A stretch of 64,000 nucleotides of DNA from Bradyrhizobium sp. 4 (GTDB lineage: Bacteria; Pseudomonadota; Alphaproteobacteria; Rhizobiales; Xanthobacteraceae), in contig NZ_CP064686.1 of NCBI RefSeq assembly GCF_023100905.1, positions 6,510,001-6,574,000 on the forward strand, given 5' to 3'. Under the pieces are notes generated by a model. The model saw only the letters and a list, made by a program, of their open reading frames with translations. It was not told where the DNA came from and ran no database searches. Positions within the stretch are counted from its first letter, which is position 1. Each line of letters opens with the position of its first letter. The position numbers were made by a program, and so were the translations under genes. Shown here piece by piece: positions 1 to 8,831 of this stretch.

Positions 1-648
1 GTCCGCGCCGGTCCCTACGCGATCGCGGCCAGCCAAGCGCGCTATATGGTCGAGCGCGGTGATTGGCAGGGTGCTGCCGCGCTGAAGGTCGAGCCGAGCC
101 GGTTTGCCTATGTCGACGCCATCACCTATTTCGCCCGCGCCCTTGGCGCCGCGCGCTCCGGCAATGCAGACGCGGCAACGGCGGACATCGCCAAGCTGGC
201 GGAGTTGCGGAACAAGCTGCAGCAGGACAAGGACGCTTATTGGGCCGAAATCGTGGACATTCAGCGGCAGGTCGCTACAGCCTGGCAGCTCAACGCCTTG
301 GGGAAACAGGCGGATGCGTTGGAAGCGATGCGCCTTGCCGCCGATGCCGAAGACAAGACCGAAAAATCCATCGTGACGCCGGGTCCGCTTGCCCCCGCAC
401 GCGAGCTTTACGGGACCATGCTGCTCGAACGCGGCATGGCGACGGAGGCATTGGTCGCGTTCGAAAGCACGATGCGCAAGGAGCCGAACCGCTTTGGCGC
501 GACGATCGGCGCCGCTCACGCGGCCGAGAAAGCGGGGGATACTGTGAAGGCCCGCCAGTATTACGCCAAAGTCGTCGAAACGGCGAGAAATGGCGACTCA
601 TCTCGGGAAGACCTCGCGGCCGCACGAAAGTTGATGGCTCAGAATTAG
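1..648 (+). CDS. TPR-type protein, 5' end outside window
   Basis: The reading frame is open from the first base, so the true start lies upstream of the window. An internal ATG at 46 is possible but not needed. About 215 residues are visible, rich in Ala, Glu and Lys and mostly helical, with repeated A-x3-G/A-x3-A patterns near residues 135-215 that look like degenerate tetratricopeptide repeats. No catalytic motif is seen. TPR proteins usually act as protein-interaction scaffolds; the partner is unknown. The next gene begins 22 bases downstream and may share its transcript. Confidence 0.6.
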   Translation, partial: VRAGPYAIAASQARYMVERGDWQGAAALKVEPSRFAYVDAITYFARALGAARSGNADAATADIAKLAELRNKLQQDKDAYWAEIVDIQRQVATAWQLNALGKQADALEAMRLAADAEDKTEKSIVTPGPLAPARELYGTMLLERGMATEALVAFESTMRKEPNRFGATIGAAHAAEKAGDTVKARQYYAKVVETARNGDSSREDLAAARKLMAQN

Positions 649-670
649 CAAAGGTGCCGCGGCAACTTCC

Positions 671-1237
671 ATGCGCCTGACAAGCAAATTCGTTGCAATC
701 AGCGCAGCCAGTGCGCTGCTCTGCGCAGCCGCGGCGCTCTGGATATTGCGATCCGGCGAACCGACACGCGCAACAGCGGCCTCCGGCGAGGTCCGCCCGG
801 TGTGGACGGAAATCGACTGGCCTTTCGGCGCGGATCCCTGGGGGAAAGGAAAGGCGTTTCGCTGCAAGGCCGAAGATTGCGGCGGCGAGGTCCAGCTCTA
901 CGTTCGCCCCAAGCTCGGCTTTTGCAATTGCGCCACCGGCGTTGCCGACGACGGCGACCTCGAACAGATGGGCGACCTGGCGCTGATTGGGAAGGCAACG
1001 CCGACGGCTGCCGGCCGAGAGATCGTCGTCGGTCCGATGCGCGGCCGCAGCCGGGCATATCGCGTTGAGGGGAATCCGAAGGCCGCGCTCTCACTCGCCT
1101 TCAATCAACGCTGCGACATGGTGGCCGCGACGGCTTTGCTCTCACCGGGCGCGACCGCGTCACTGGAGCCGGCGGTGCTGTCATTCCTCAATAGCGACCG
1201 CATGCTGAAATGGGCTGAGATCGCGCTTGGGTTATGA
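671..1237 (+). CDS. Small exported or membrane-anchored Cys-containing protein
   Basis: 188 residues. Residues 1-26 form a basic N-terminus plus hydrophobic stretch (signal peptide or anchor). The mature part has a cysteine group (F-R-C-K-A-E-D-C, then F-C-N-C) that could bind a metal or form disulfides in the periplasm. I do not recognise the family. It follows the TPR gene closely on the same strand. No strong ribosome-binding site is visible. Confidence 0.6.
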   Translation: MRLTSKFVAISAASALLCAAAALWILRSGEPTRATAASGEVRPVWTEIDWPFGADPWGKGKAFRCKAEDCGGEVQLYVRPKLGFCNCATGVADDGDLEQMGDLALIGKATPTAAGREIVVGPMRGRSRAYRVEGNPKAALSLAFNQRCDMVAATALLSPGATASLEPAVLSFLNSDRMLKWAEIALGL

Positions 1238-1282
1238 CTCAAAGCAATAGCTGAATTAAAGGCGACAATCTCGGCACGCGCC

Positions 1283-1801
1283 TTACCGCGCAGCCCTCAG
1301 GCCGATCTCCTCCAGCCGCGTCGCGAACCAGCGCGACATCGGCTGATCGAGGACGCCGCTGACATAGACCTCCGAGATCGTCACATGGTCCTTGTCCAGC
1401 ACCAGCAGCACGCCGATCCAATACGCGAACCAGACATGCGCATCGGTCAGCGCCATCAGCTTGTGCTGGTCGTGGTCGAGTGCGGTGTGATTGCTCGCCT
1501 TGCGGATCTCCACGGTGAGCAAATTGTTCGGGATCTCGCGCTGATGCACGACGACGTCGGGGTAGATCGACTTGCCCAGATGATCATCGGTCGAGATGAT
1601 GGTGCCGTGCGGCAGATGCAGCGTACGCTCGCCGAGCCGGTCGTAGTTGCAGTCGACCGACCAGCCGGAGAATTGCTTCTCCAGATGCACGGCGAAGCGG
1701 TGCGTGATGGCACGCTCGCCGATGTCCTTCGCGAACAGGAATGCTTCCTGGGCGTAGAAGTCCCGGAGCGCCGCGATCACCTTATTCAGCTCGGTCTGCA
1801 T
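1283..1801 (-). CDS. PD-(D/E)XK nuclease-like hypothetical protein
   Basis: 172 residues. The central part reads Y-P-D-V-V-V-H-Q (Asp82), then after a short turn L-L-T-V-E-I-R-K (Glu98, Arg100, Lys101). This is the spacing and strand pattern of a PD-(D/E)XK nuclease core, with Arg in place of the usual Lys two residues after Glu. The N-terminus (Glu29, His34, Glu41) is helical, as in such folds. No methylase or specificity subunit is adjacent, so this is not an obvious restriction system. The nuclease assignment is inference from the motif. Confidence 0.55.
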   Translation of the reverse strand: MQTELNKVIAALRDFYAQEAFLFAKDIGERAITHRFAVHLEKQFSGWSVDCNYDRLGERTLHLPHGTIISTDDHLGKSIYPDVVVHQREIPNNLLTVEIRKASNHTALDHDQHKLMALTDAHVWFAYWIGVLLVLDKDHVTISEVYVSGVLDQPMSRWFATRLEEIGLRAAR

Positions 1802-1838
1802 CTTGCCTCCGGGCCCTCGGCGCTCCTGATGCGGTGCC

Positions 1839-3386
1839 CTACATCTGGACTTCGATCAGCCGCGGCCCGGGCTCGGCGACGGCTTCGGCCAGCGCCTTGT
1901 TGAACTCGTCCGCGTTGGTGACGGCGCGGCCGGGCACGCCCATGCCCTTGGCCAGCGCCACGAAATCCAGCGTCGGCCGGTCGAGACGAAGCATGTCATT
2001 GGCGCGCTGGCCGGGCTCGCCAGCGCCGACATTGTCGAACTCGCCGCGCAGGATCTGGTAGATGCGATTGGCGAACACGATGGTGACGATGTTGAGGTTT
2101 TCTCTCGCCTGCGTCCACAGCGACTGGATCGTGTACATCGCGCTGCCGTCGCCGACCATGCAGATCACCTTGCGGTCCGGGCAGGCGATCGCGGCGCCGA
2201 TCGAGAGCGGCGTCGAGAAGCCGATCGAGCCGCCCATGTTCTGGAGCCAGTCATGCGGAGCAGCCGCCGCGGTCGGCGGGAAGAAGGCGCGCCCGGTGGT
2301 GAGGGATTCGTCGACCAGGATCGCATTCTCGGGAATCGCATAGGCGATCGACTGGGCGATCGAGGCGTGGGTCAATGCGCCGGTCGGCTTGAGCAGCTCG
2401 GCCGCGGCCTGCGGCTTGACGTCCTTCGCGCTGGCCTTCACCGCGCCGGCGAGCGCTTCCAGCGCCGCGACCGAATTCTCACCCCAGGAGGTCATGCGAT
2501 GCACGTCGCAACCCTCGGGCTTGAGGATGCTCGGCTTGTTCGGATAGGCGAAGAACGCCACGGGATCGTCGGACTCGACCAGCACGATATGGCGGAACCT
2601 CGCCAGCATCTGCAGCGCGTTGTCGATCACGTAGTGGATACGATCGATCGAGAAGCGGCCGCGGCCGCGCGCCATCCTGGGACGGAAGGTCGGGCCCATC
2701 ACGGTGCAGCCGGTCTTGGCGGCGATACGCTCGGCCAGCGCCAGGCCCTGCTCGCTCAGCGCACTGCCGGTCATCAGCAGCAGCGTGCCCTCGCCGTCGC
2801 CGTGCAGGATCTTGGCGGCCTGATCGACCGCCTGCGGCGAATAGCTCGCGCGCTGCTGCTCGGCCGGAACCTCGGCGATGCCGTCCGCTTCGTTCCAGGC
2901 GGTGTCGGCGGGCAGGATCAGGGTCGCGATCTGCGGCGGCGCGCTCTTGGCGGCGGCGATCGCCGCGGCACCATCGGCGGCGACCGATTTGGAGTTCGGC
3001 GAGGTCCGGACCCAGGACGACATCGGCCGGGCCAGGCCCTCGATGTCGGAGGTCAGCGGCGCGTTGTAGCCGATGTGGTAGACGGCGTGCTGGCCGACGA
3101 TGTTGACGATGCCGGAATTCGCTTTCTTGGCGTTGTGCAGATTGGCCAGGCCGTTGGCGAGACCGGGACCGAGATGCAGCAGCGTCGAGGCCGGCGTGCC
3201 CTTCATGCGGAAATAGCCGTCGGCGGCGCCGGTCACCACGCCTTCGAACAGGCCGAGCACGCAACGCATGCCGGGCACGCGGTCGAGCGCTGCGACAAAA
3301 TGCATCTCGGAGGTGCCGGGGTTGGAGAAGCAGACGTCGACCCCGCCCTTGACCATCGTCCGCACCAGACTTTCCGCACCGTTCAT
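1839..3386 (-). CDS. Acetolactate-synthase-like thiamine diphosphate enzyme
   Basis: 515 residues with the three-domain layout of ThDP decarboxylases/synthases. The N-terminal pyrimidine-binding domain contains the activating Glu (L-F-E-G-V-V) and an N-P-G-T-S-E loop. The C-terminal diphosphate-binding domain contains G-D-G-S-A-M, ending near F-A-N-R in place of the usual N-N. It resembles proteins often labelled acetolactate synthase large subunit, but no small subunit (ilvH) or ilvC is adjacent, so a housekeeping role in valine synthesis is unlikely. It could be a 2-oxo-acid decarboxylase. It ends 37 bases after the start of the downstream nuclease-like gene on the same strand. Confidence 0.75.
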   Translation of the reverse strand: MNGAESLVRTMVKGGVDVCFSNPGTSEMHFVAALDRVPGMRCVLGLFEGVVTGAADGYFRMKGTPASTLLHLGPGLANGLANLHNAKKANSGIVNIVGQHAVYHIGYNAPLTSDIEGLARPMSSWVRTSPNSKSVAADGAAAIAAAKSAPPQIATLILPADTAWNEADGIAEVPAEQQRASYSPQAVDQAAKILHGDGEGTLLLMTGSALSEQGLALAERIAAKTGCTVMGPTFRPRMARGRGRFSIDRIHYVIDNALQMLARFRHIVLVESDDPVAFFAYPNKPSILKPEGCDVHRMTSWGENSVAALEALAGAVKASAKDVKPQAAAELLKPTGALTHASIAQSIAYAIPENAILVDESLTTGRAFFPPTAAAAPHDWLQNMGGSIGFSTPLSIGAAIACPDRKVICMVGDGSAMYTIQSLWTQARENLNIVTIVFANRIYQILRGEFDNVGAGEPGQRANDMLRLDRPTLDFVALAKGMGVPGRAVTNADEFNKALAEAVAEPGPRLIEVQM

Positions 3387-3643
3387 CCGTCAGCTCCCGC
3401 AACCGGCAATGTTCCAACAATCCGTCCGATCAATCATTGTTCGCTCGTCTCGTCAAAGCAATAGCCGGCATCGCCGCCCTGCGATGCGCCCGTTTGGCTA
3501 ATGCTTTCCGGCAAATTGGCATGGTTGCCGATTTGGTAACGCCATTCATTAAGGATGCCTCCCTCACGGTGCCGTGGCTTGCGGAAAGCTCGCAAATATG
3601 GCCTGTGACTTCAGTTGAATCGATTTTTTTGCTGGGGGAAACA

Positions 3644-4222
3644 ATGATCCGGTTTTTTGCCGCGCCGATTGCCGCCATCGCACTGCTGTCGGCGACCGCC
3701 GGCGGCGCCTTCGCCGAGGAGTTCGACTCCCGCGACATCATGGGCGGCGGCCCGAATTTCTTCCGCGGCGGCTCGAGCCCGGTTCCCCGCACCACCGTCA
3801 TGTACAACGGCAATTACGCCCCCGGCACGATCGTGGTGAACACCTCGGAGCGCCGGCTCTATCTGGTGCTCCAGAACGGTCAGGCCCTGCGCTACGGCAT
3901 CGGTGTGGGCCGCGACGGCTTCCGCTGGGGCGGCGTGCACAGGATCACCGCCAAGAAGGAATGGCCGGACTGGACGCCGCCGTCGCAGATGCTGGCCCGC
4001 CGGCCGGACCTGCCGCGTCACATGAAGGGCGGCGTCGAGAATCCGCTCGGCGCGCGCGCGATGTATCTGGGCTCGACGCTCTACCGCATCCACGGCTCCA
4101 ACGAGCCGGAGACGATCGGCCAGGCGGTGTCCTCGGGCTGCTTCCGCATGACCAACGACGACGTCACCGACCTCTACGGCCGCGTCGGGGTCGGCACCAC
4201 CGTGGTCGTGCTGAACAACTAG
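3644..4222 (+). CDS. L,D-transpeptidase (YkuD family)
   Basis: 192 residues. The ATG at 3644 is chosen because it opens a typical signal peptide (about 24 residues ending A-F-A-E) and follows a GGGGGAA ribosome-binding site. The YkuD domain fills the C-terminus, with I-H-G-S (His150) and S-S-G-C-F-R-M (catalytic Cys166). The family forms 3-3 crosslinks in peptidoglycan or attaches proteins to it, in the periplasm. Rhizobiales carry many such paralogues. The next gene (DUF2927) starts 69 bases downstream. Confidence 0.88.
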   Translation: MIRFFAAPIAAIALLSATAGGAFAEEFDSRDIMGGGPNFFRGGSSPVPRTTVMYNGNYAPGTIVVNTSERRLYLVLQNGQALRYGIGVGRDGFRWGGVHRITAKKEWPDWTPPSQMLARRPDLPRHMKGGVENPLGARAMYLGSTLYRIHGSNEPETIGQAVSSGCFRMTNDDVTDLYGRVGVGTTVVVLNN

Positions 4223-4291
4223 CAGGAACCGGCGAGCGCGTGGATATGCGGTCTTGTGCGTCGGTTCCGAATACGGCAGCGTCGCCTGGCA

Positions 4292-5107
4292 ATGAGCGCA
4301 TTGGCCCCGTCTTCGTCCGGCTTTCGCATCGCCCTGCTGGCGCTCGCCACCGTCGCGTTTGCCCCTGACACCGCTACCATCGCCGTCGCGGGCGAATTGC
4401 CCGCGATCGCCTCGCGCCAGCGCGCCGAGAAGAAGAGCTTTACCGACGGCGAAATCGTCGATGGCTTTCTGAAGACGGCGTTCGGCGCCGAATACCATCT
4501 TGCCGGCCGCGTCGACCGCATCCGCAAGTTCGACGGACCGGTGCGCGTGTTCGCCGAGAGCGACCGCGCCGACCGCAAGGCGCAGCTCGCAAAGGTCGTG
4601 GCCGATATCGGCAAGCGCGTGCAGCATCTCGACATCGCCATGATCGACAGCAGCGAGGCCGCAAATGTGCGGGTGAAGCTCGTGCGCGACCGCGATCTGT
4701 TCCGCACCATCTCAAGCTTCTACGGTGCGGAGAAGGCCCGCGAGATCCGCACCTCGCTCGATCCGCAATGCCTGTCCGGCTTCCGCAAGAACGACAATTT
4801 CGAGATCGAGCATTCCGACGTCATCCTCACGGTCGACAACGGCGATTTCACCTTCCTCGACTGCGCCTATGAGGAGCTGCTGCAATCGCTCGGCCCGATC
4901 AACGACACCGCGACCGTGCCCTGGACCATGTTCAACGACAACGTCTCGATGGGCTATTTCGACGTCTACGACCAGTACATTCTCAACCTGCTCTACGATC
5001 CCCGCATCAAGGCCGGCATGACCATACAGGAGGTCAAGGCGGTGCTGCCCGGCGTGCTCACCGATGTGCGCATTTGGGTGAGGCGCGTGAACGATCTGAA
5101 GGAATGA
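4292..5107 (+). CDS. DUF2927 domain exported protein
   Basis: 271 residues from the ATG at 4292; an in-frame ATG at 4256 would add a basic extension. The N-terminus holds a hydrophobic signal segment (residues 10-32). The rest matches my memory of DUF2927: an early F-T-D-G-E-I-V-D-G-F-L-K-T-A-F-G segment, then C-L-S-G-F, D-C-A-Y-E-E-L-L-Q-S-L-G-P and a Y-D-Q-Y-I-L-N-L-L-Y-D-P-R segment. Its function is unknown; zinc-protease-like folds have been suggested for similar lengths, but no HExxH is present. It follows the L,D-transpeptidase, so an envelope role is plausible. Confidence 0.75.
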   Translation: MSALAPSSSGFRIALLALATVAFAPDTATIAVAGELPAIASRQRAEKKSFTDGEIVDGFLKTAFGAEYHLAGRVDRIRKFDGPVRVFAESDRADRKAQLAKVVADIGKRVQHLDIAMIDSSEAANVRVKLVRDRDLFRTISSFYGAEKAREIRTSLDPQCLSGFRKNDNFEIEHSDVILTVDNGDFTFLDCAYEELLQSLGPINDTATVPWTMFNDNVSMGYFDVYDQYILNLLYDPRIKAGMTIQEVKAVLPGVLTDVRIWVRRVNDLKE

Positions 5108-5111
5108 GGCG

Positions 5112-5135
5112 CTCTTCCCCCGCAAGGGAGAAGAG
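5112..5135. terminator. Hairpin between convergent genes
   Basis: CTCTTC and GAAGAG flank CCCC/GGG around a GCAA loop, between the 3' ends of the DUF2927 gene and the methyltransferase gene. There is no T-run on either side, so it may protect 3' ends instead of acting as an intrinsic terminator. Confidence 0.4.
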
Positions 5136-5142
5136 AAAGCAG

Positions 5143-5949
5143 TCACACCTTCCTCGCCTTCGACATCAAAAATTGCTGGCGCATCACGTTGTTGCTTCCG
5201 TCGTAATATTCGGAAATCAGCGCCTCGAACTCGTTGCGAAAACTCCGCAGCCTGTCCGGTTCGTCCTTGTACTGGGCAATGAGCTTGATCAAAGGGCCGA
5301 TCGTCGTTTCCATGGTGCGGCGGAAATGCTGCGGGCTGAGTGCGGACGGCGTCATGATGTCCATGTCGAAGGCGACGTCCTTCACTTTCCCTGCGAGACG
5401 TTCGGCGACGATCTTGGGATCGCCCCACGACACCGGTGATGCCACGCCCTCGGGCGGCGGCAGATGGCGGCCGATCAGCGCGAACATCCGTCCGACATAG
5501 AGATGCGGCGGCCAGGTGGAGAAGGCGATGGTGCCGCCGGGCTTCAGCACGCGCAGCATCTCGCCGATGGCGACCTCGGGACGCGGCGCGAACATATGGC
5601 CGAACTGGCTGAGCACCACGTCGAACTCGTTGTCGCCATAGGGCAGGCTTTCGGCGTCGCCTTCGGCGAAGTCGACGTCGAGGTTCGCCAGCCGCGCGTG
5701 CTCGCGGGCACGTTCGATCAGGACCGGCGACAGGTCGAGACCCCTGACCTTCGCACCGCGGCGCGCCGCCGTGATCGCGGCGACGCCGGTGCCGCATCCG
5801 ACGTCGAGCAGCCTTTGGCCGGTCGCGACCCCGGCGAAGCTCACGAGCTTGGCGGCCGAGGGGGTCGTGAACACTTCCATCGGCGTGAACAGCGACCAGG
5901 CTTCCTTCTGGACGGCCTTGAAACCAGCAAACGGGTCTTGATCGGGCAT
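5143..5949 (-). CDS. Class I SAM-dependent methyltransferase
   Basis: 268 residues. The ATG at 5949 is chosen because GGAGAG lies just upstream and the protein then begins where the family does. Motif I is L-D-V-G-C-G-T-G-V-A, followed by an acidic residue after the second strand (G-L-D-L), D-A-E-S-L-P-Y and the post-motif V-L-K-P-G-G. This is the UbiE/Methyltransf_11 type that acts on small molecules; the substrate is unknown. It lies about 100 bases downstream of the threonine-synthase-like gene on the same strand and may be cotranscribed with it. Confidence 0.85.
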   Translation of the reverse strand: MPDQDPFAGFKAVQKEAWSLFTPMEVFTTPSAAKLVSFAGVATGQRLLDVGCGTGVAAITAARRGAKVRGLDLSPVLIERAREHARLANLDVDFAEGDAESLPYGDNEFDVVLSQFGHMFAPRPEVAIGEMLRVLKPGGTIAFSTWPPHLYVGRMFALIGRHLPPPEGVASPVSWGDPKIVAERLAGKVKDVAFDMDIMTPSALSPQHFRRTMETTIGPLIKLIAQYKDEPDRLRSFRNEFEALISEYYDGSNNVMRQQFLMSKARKV

Positions 5950-6052
5950 GGAACTCTCCGTTCGCTCGATGTCGGCCTTCATGAGGCTGACGACGGATGC
6001 CAAAGGTTCAACGCGGTCCCATGACGGCGACGGCTTCGCCTCCTTGGCGCTC

Positions 6053-7180
6053 CTATTGCACGAGATCGGCGACGATGGTCGCAGCCTTGAGGCCGGTGCC
6101 GGTGAGGACGGCGACCGTGGTCTCGTTCGCCTTGATGGCACCGGTGGCGGATAGTTTGTCCAGCGCGGCGGCAGCACTGGCGCTGGTCGGCTCGGCGAAC
6201 AGGCCCTGCCGCGCCAAGCGCCGCAGCGCGGCGACGATCTCATCCTCGGTGAGCGCGACGGTGCCGCCGCCGCTCTCGCGCAACGCGCCGATGATCTCGC
6301 GCAGGCGCAGCGGATGCTTGATCGCGGTGCCTTCGGCGATGGTCTTGTTGACCTCGCGGGCGACAGGCGTGTCGACGCCCGCCTTGAAGCTCGCATCGAT
6401 CGGCGAGCAATTGAGCGGCTGCGCCGCAAACAGGCGCGGCAGCCTGGTGATCTGGCCGGCTTTCAACAGCTCACGGAAACCAAAGGCGCAACCGAGCAGA
6501 GAGCTGCCGGCGCCGACCGGCACGATGACGTTGTCCGGGGCGCGAAAGCCAAGGTCTTCCCAGATCTCATAGGCGAGCGACTTGGTGCCTTCGAGAAAGA
6601 ACGGCTGCCAATTGTGGCTGGCATAGAAGGTCTGGCTCGACTGCCGGATCGCCTCGGCCTCCGATTCCTCGCGCGGGCCCTCGACGAGCTGCACCGCCGC
6701 GCCATAGGCGCGGACCTGCGCGATCTTGGCCGGCGACGTCGATGCCGGCGCCAAAATCTTCACGCGCATGCCGCCGGCGGCACCTAACCCCGCCATCGAT
6801 GAGCCGCCATTGCCGGACGAATCCTCCAGAATGGCGTCGACGCCGATCTGACGAAGGAAGGACAGCATTACGGCGGAGCCCCGGTCCTTGAAGCTGCCGG
6901 TCGGGTTGAACCATTCGAGCTTGAAGAACGGGCGCAGCTCGCCCCAGGCCTGCTGCACCAGCGGCGTGCAGCCTTCGCCGAGCGTGATCGGAGTCGTGAT
7001 CTCGACCGGCAGCGCCGCCCGGTAGCGCCAGAGCGAGCGCGTGCGCGGCTCGATCTCCTCCCGCGATATCCCGGCCCCCGGCGTCACCAGCAGCGGCGTG
7101 CGCTCGTCCGAGCACCAGCGCGGCTGGTCCAGCGGATAGAGCTTTCCGTTGCGAGGGTCGATGTAGGTAGCGGCGGACAT
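6053..7180 (-). CDS. Threonine-synthase-like PLP enzyme
   Basis: 375 residues from the ATG at 7180; longer in-frame starts are less likely. It belongs to fold-type II PLP enzymes: the PLP lysine sits in G-S-F-K-D-R-G, the phosphate loop follows later as V-G-A-G-S-S, and S-S-G-N-G-G-S-S binds the substrate carboxylate. The N-terminal N-G-K-L-Y-P-L stretch resembles ThrC. The length is closer to stand-alone threonine synthase paralogues or threonine/serine dehydratase-like enzymes, so the reaction is not certain. It may form an operon with the methyltransferase gene downstream. Confidence 0.72.
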   Translation of the reverse strand: MSAATYIDPRNGKLYPLDQPRWCSDERTPLLVTPGAGISREEIEPRTRSLWRYRAALPVEITTPITLGEGCTPLVQQAWGELRPFFKLEWFNPTGSFKDRGSAVMLSFLRQIGVDAILEDSSGNGGSSMAGLGAAGGMRVKILAPASTSPAKIAQVRAYGAAVQLVEGPREESEAEAIRQSSQTFYASHNWQPFFLEGTKSLAYEIWEDLGFRAPDNVIVPVGAGSSLLGCAFGFRELLKAGQITRLPRLFAAQPLNCSPIDASFKAGVDTPVAREVNKTIAEGTAIKHPLRLREIIGALRESGGGTVALTEDEIVAALRRLARQGLFAEPTSASAAAALDKLSATGAIKANETTVAVLTGTGLKAATIVADLVQ

Positions 7181-7440
7181 GGCGGTCTCCCGGGCAGGCG
7201 ATAGGGCAAAGGCGATCTGGGCGTTTGGTTTGATGACACGTTTTGTCCGGAAACTCGACGCCCGCCACGCCAACCGCGCGGCGCCTCTTGAAAACTAGAA
7301 AACCATAATTAGTTCATAAGCTTACTGCGATAGCGGCGGGATCCGCCAGTGCGGTGGCGTGGCACTTGGGCAGGCGCCGCCGGGTTGCGGGATGACGGGA
7401 ATTTGGCCGCGAGCCGCCCCGCCCCGCGCAGCACGATTAA

Positions 7441-7468
7441 CTTGTCTGTCGCGACTGCCCGCTACAAT
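7441..7468 (+). promoter_or_regulatory. Candidate sigma-70 promoter of the URC operon
   Basis: CTTGTC (7441-7446) and TACAAT (7463-7468) are separated by 16 bases in the 387-base gap between divergent genes. This would give a leader of roughly 90 bases that contains the hairpin at 7520-7555. The rest of the gap shows no gene. Confidence 0.4.
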
Positions 7469-7519
7469 ATGTTGGATTGAGCTCGCGCCGCCGGTGTTCC
7501 GCATCGGCAGCGCGACGAG

Positions 7520-7555
7520 CCAAGGCCCGTCCGAGCGGCGGGCCGTTGGCTTTTT
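7520..7555 (+). terminator. Terminator-like hairpin in URC operon leader (candidate attenuator)
   Basis: CCAAGGCCCG pairs with CGGGCC-G-TTGG around a 9-base loop, leaving a single G bulge, and a run of five T follows. AGGAG, the ribosome-binding site of the first URC gene, starts right after the T-run, and the ATG is at 7568. The nearest upstream gene points the other way, so no upstream transcript needs ending here. A role as transcription or translation attenuator is inference. Confidence 0.6.
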
Positions 7556-7567
7556 AGGAGTTTGGTC

Positions 7568-8824
7568 ATGAGCCGTGCGAACCGTACCGACCACATCCGC
7601 CTCACCTCCCATCCGGAGCCGGGCAGGACAGCTGCCTTCCCGATCCACTGGGGCGCCGCCGACGCACGGGCCCGCGGGCCGATCATCGGCACGGTGTCGC
7701 GCGCCGGGGATCGCAACGTGATCGGCAGCCATGGCGGCTCCTATGCGATGTACCGCGCGCTCGCGGTGTCCGCCGGGGCGCTCGATCCAATCCGACGCCC
7801 CGATCTCACCAACACGTTTCCGGCCGCGACCATCGGCCCGTTTCCGCAATGGAGCGATCCAGCCAAGATCGTCGCGCTCGATCCCTGGGGGCATCTCGTC
7901 GCCGAGAATTTCGGCAAGGACATCGCCGAAGGCATCGACATCAGGCCGAGCATCGCGGTGACGCGGGCGCGGCTGGACCTGCCGGAGATCCGCGAGGCGC
8001 TCGCCGCCAAGCGCCTGCGCGCCGACGGCGACGTCGTGCATGCCAATGGCAGCGTGTCGGTGGTGAAGATCGCGATCGATCCGGTCTGGTATCTGCCGGG
8101 CCTTGCGGAGCGCTTTGCGACCAGCGAGACCGAGCTGCGGCGCACGCTGTTCGAGCAGACCGCCGGCATGTTCCCCGAGCTGGTGACCCGGCCGGACATG
8201 AAAGTGTTTCTGCCGCCGATCGGCGGCACCACCGTCTACATGTTCGGCGACGTTACCAAGCTGCCGGACCATCGCACCAAGATTACCTGCCGCGTGCATG
8301 ACGAGTGCAACGGCTCCGACGTGTTCGGCTCCGACATCTGCACCTGCCGCCCCTACCTCATTCACGGCATCGAGGAATCCGCGCGCGGCGCGCAGGAGGG
8401 CGGGCTCGGGCTCGTGATCTACAACCGCAAGGAAGGCCGCGCGCTCGGCGAGGTCACGAAATTCCTGGTCTACAACGCGCGCAAGCGCCAGGAAGACGGC
8501 GATGCCGCCGCCGCCTATTTCGAGCGCACCGAATGCGTCGCCGGCGTCCAGGACGCGCGCTTCCAGCAATTGATGCCCGACACCATCCACTGGCTCGGCC
8601 TGAAGCGCATCGACCGCTTCCTCTCGATGAGCGACATGAAGCATGACGCATTGACCTCGCAGGGCATCGACATCGTCGAGCGCGTGCCGATCCCGCCCGA
8701 GCTCATTCCCGCCGATGCCTATGTCGAGATCGCCGCGAAGAAGGCCGCCGGCTATTACTCCACCGACATCGCGCCGGAGAAGGACGTCGATGGCGTGGTC
8801 GGGCGTTCGCTGGCAAAATACTGA
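7568..8824 (+). CDS. urc1: URC1-type GTP cyclohydrolase II homologue (uracil catabolism)
   Basis: 418 residues; ATG chosen at 7568, seven bases after AGGAG. The C-terminal half has the GTP cyclohydrolase II fold with the zinc-ligand pattern E-C-(10 residues)-C-T-C and the loop Y-N-R-K-E-G-R-A-L-G. It is about twice the length of RibA and carries an N-terminal extension typical of URC1. In Lachancea kluyveri, URC1 is needed for growth on uracil as nitrogen source. Here it is followed by a DUF1688 gene and a uracil phosphoribosyltransferase, the same trio as in fungi. A role in riboflavin synthesis is therefore unlikely. Confidence 0.85.
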   Translation: MSRANRTDHIRLTSHPEPGRTAAFPIHWGAADARARGPIIGTVSRAGDRNVIGSHGGSYAMYRALAVSAGALDPIRRPDLTNTFPAATIGPFPQWSDPAKIVALDPWGHLVAENFGKDIAEGIDIRPSIAVTRARLDLPEIREALAAKRLRADGDVVHANGSVSVVKIAIDPVWYLPGLAERFATSETELRRTLFEQTAGMFPELVTRPDMKVFLPPIGGTTVYMFGDVTKLPDHRTKITCRVHDECNGSDVFGSDICTCRPYLIHGIEESARGAQEGGLGLVIYNRKEGRALGEVTKFLVYNARKRQEDGDAAAAYFERTECVAGVQDARFQQLMPDTIHWLGLKRIDRFLSMSDMKHDALTSQGIDIVERVPIPPELIPADAYVEIAAKKAAGYYSTDIAPEKDVDGVVGRSLAKY

Positions 8825-8831
8825 TCGATTG

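Noticed and set aside
7568..8824. Naming the first URC gene as riboflavin RibA
   Set aside because: It has the cyclohydrolase zinc motif but is about twice as long and sits with DUF1688 and UPRT genes, not riboflavin genes.
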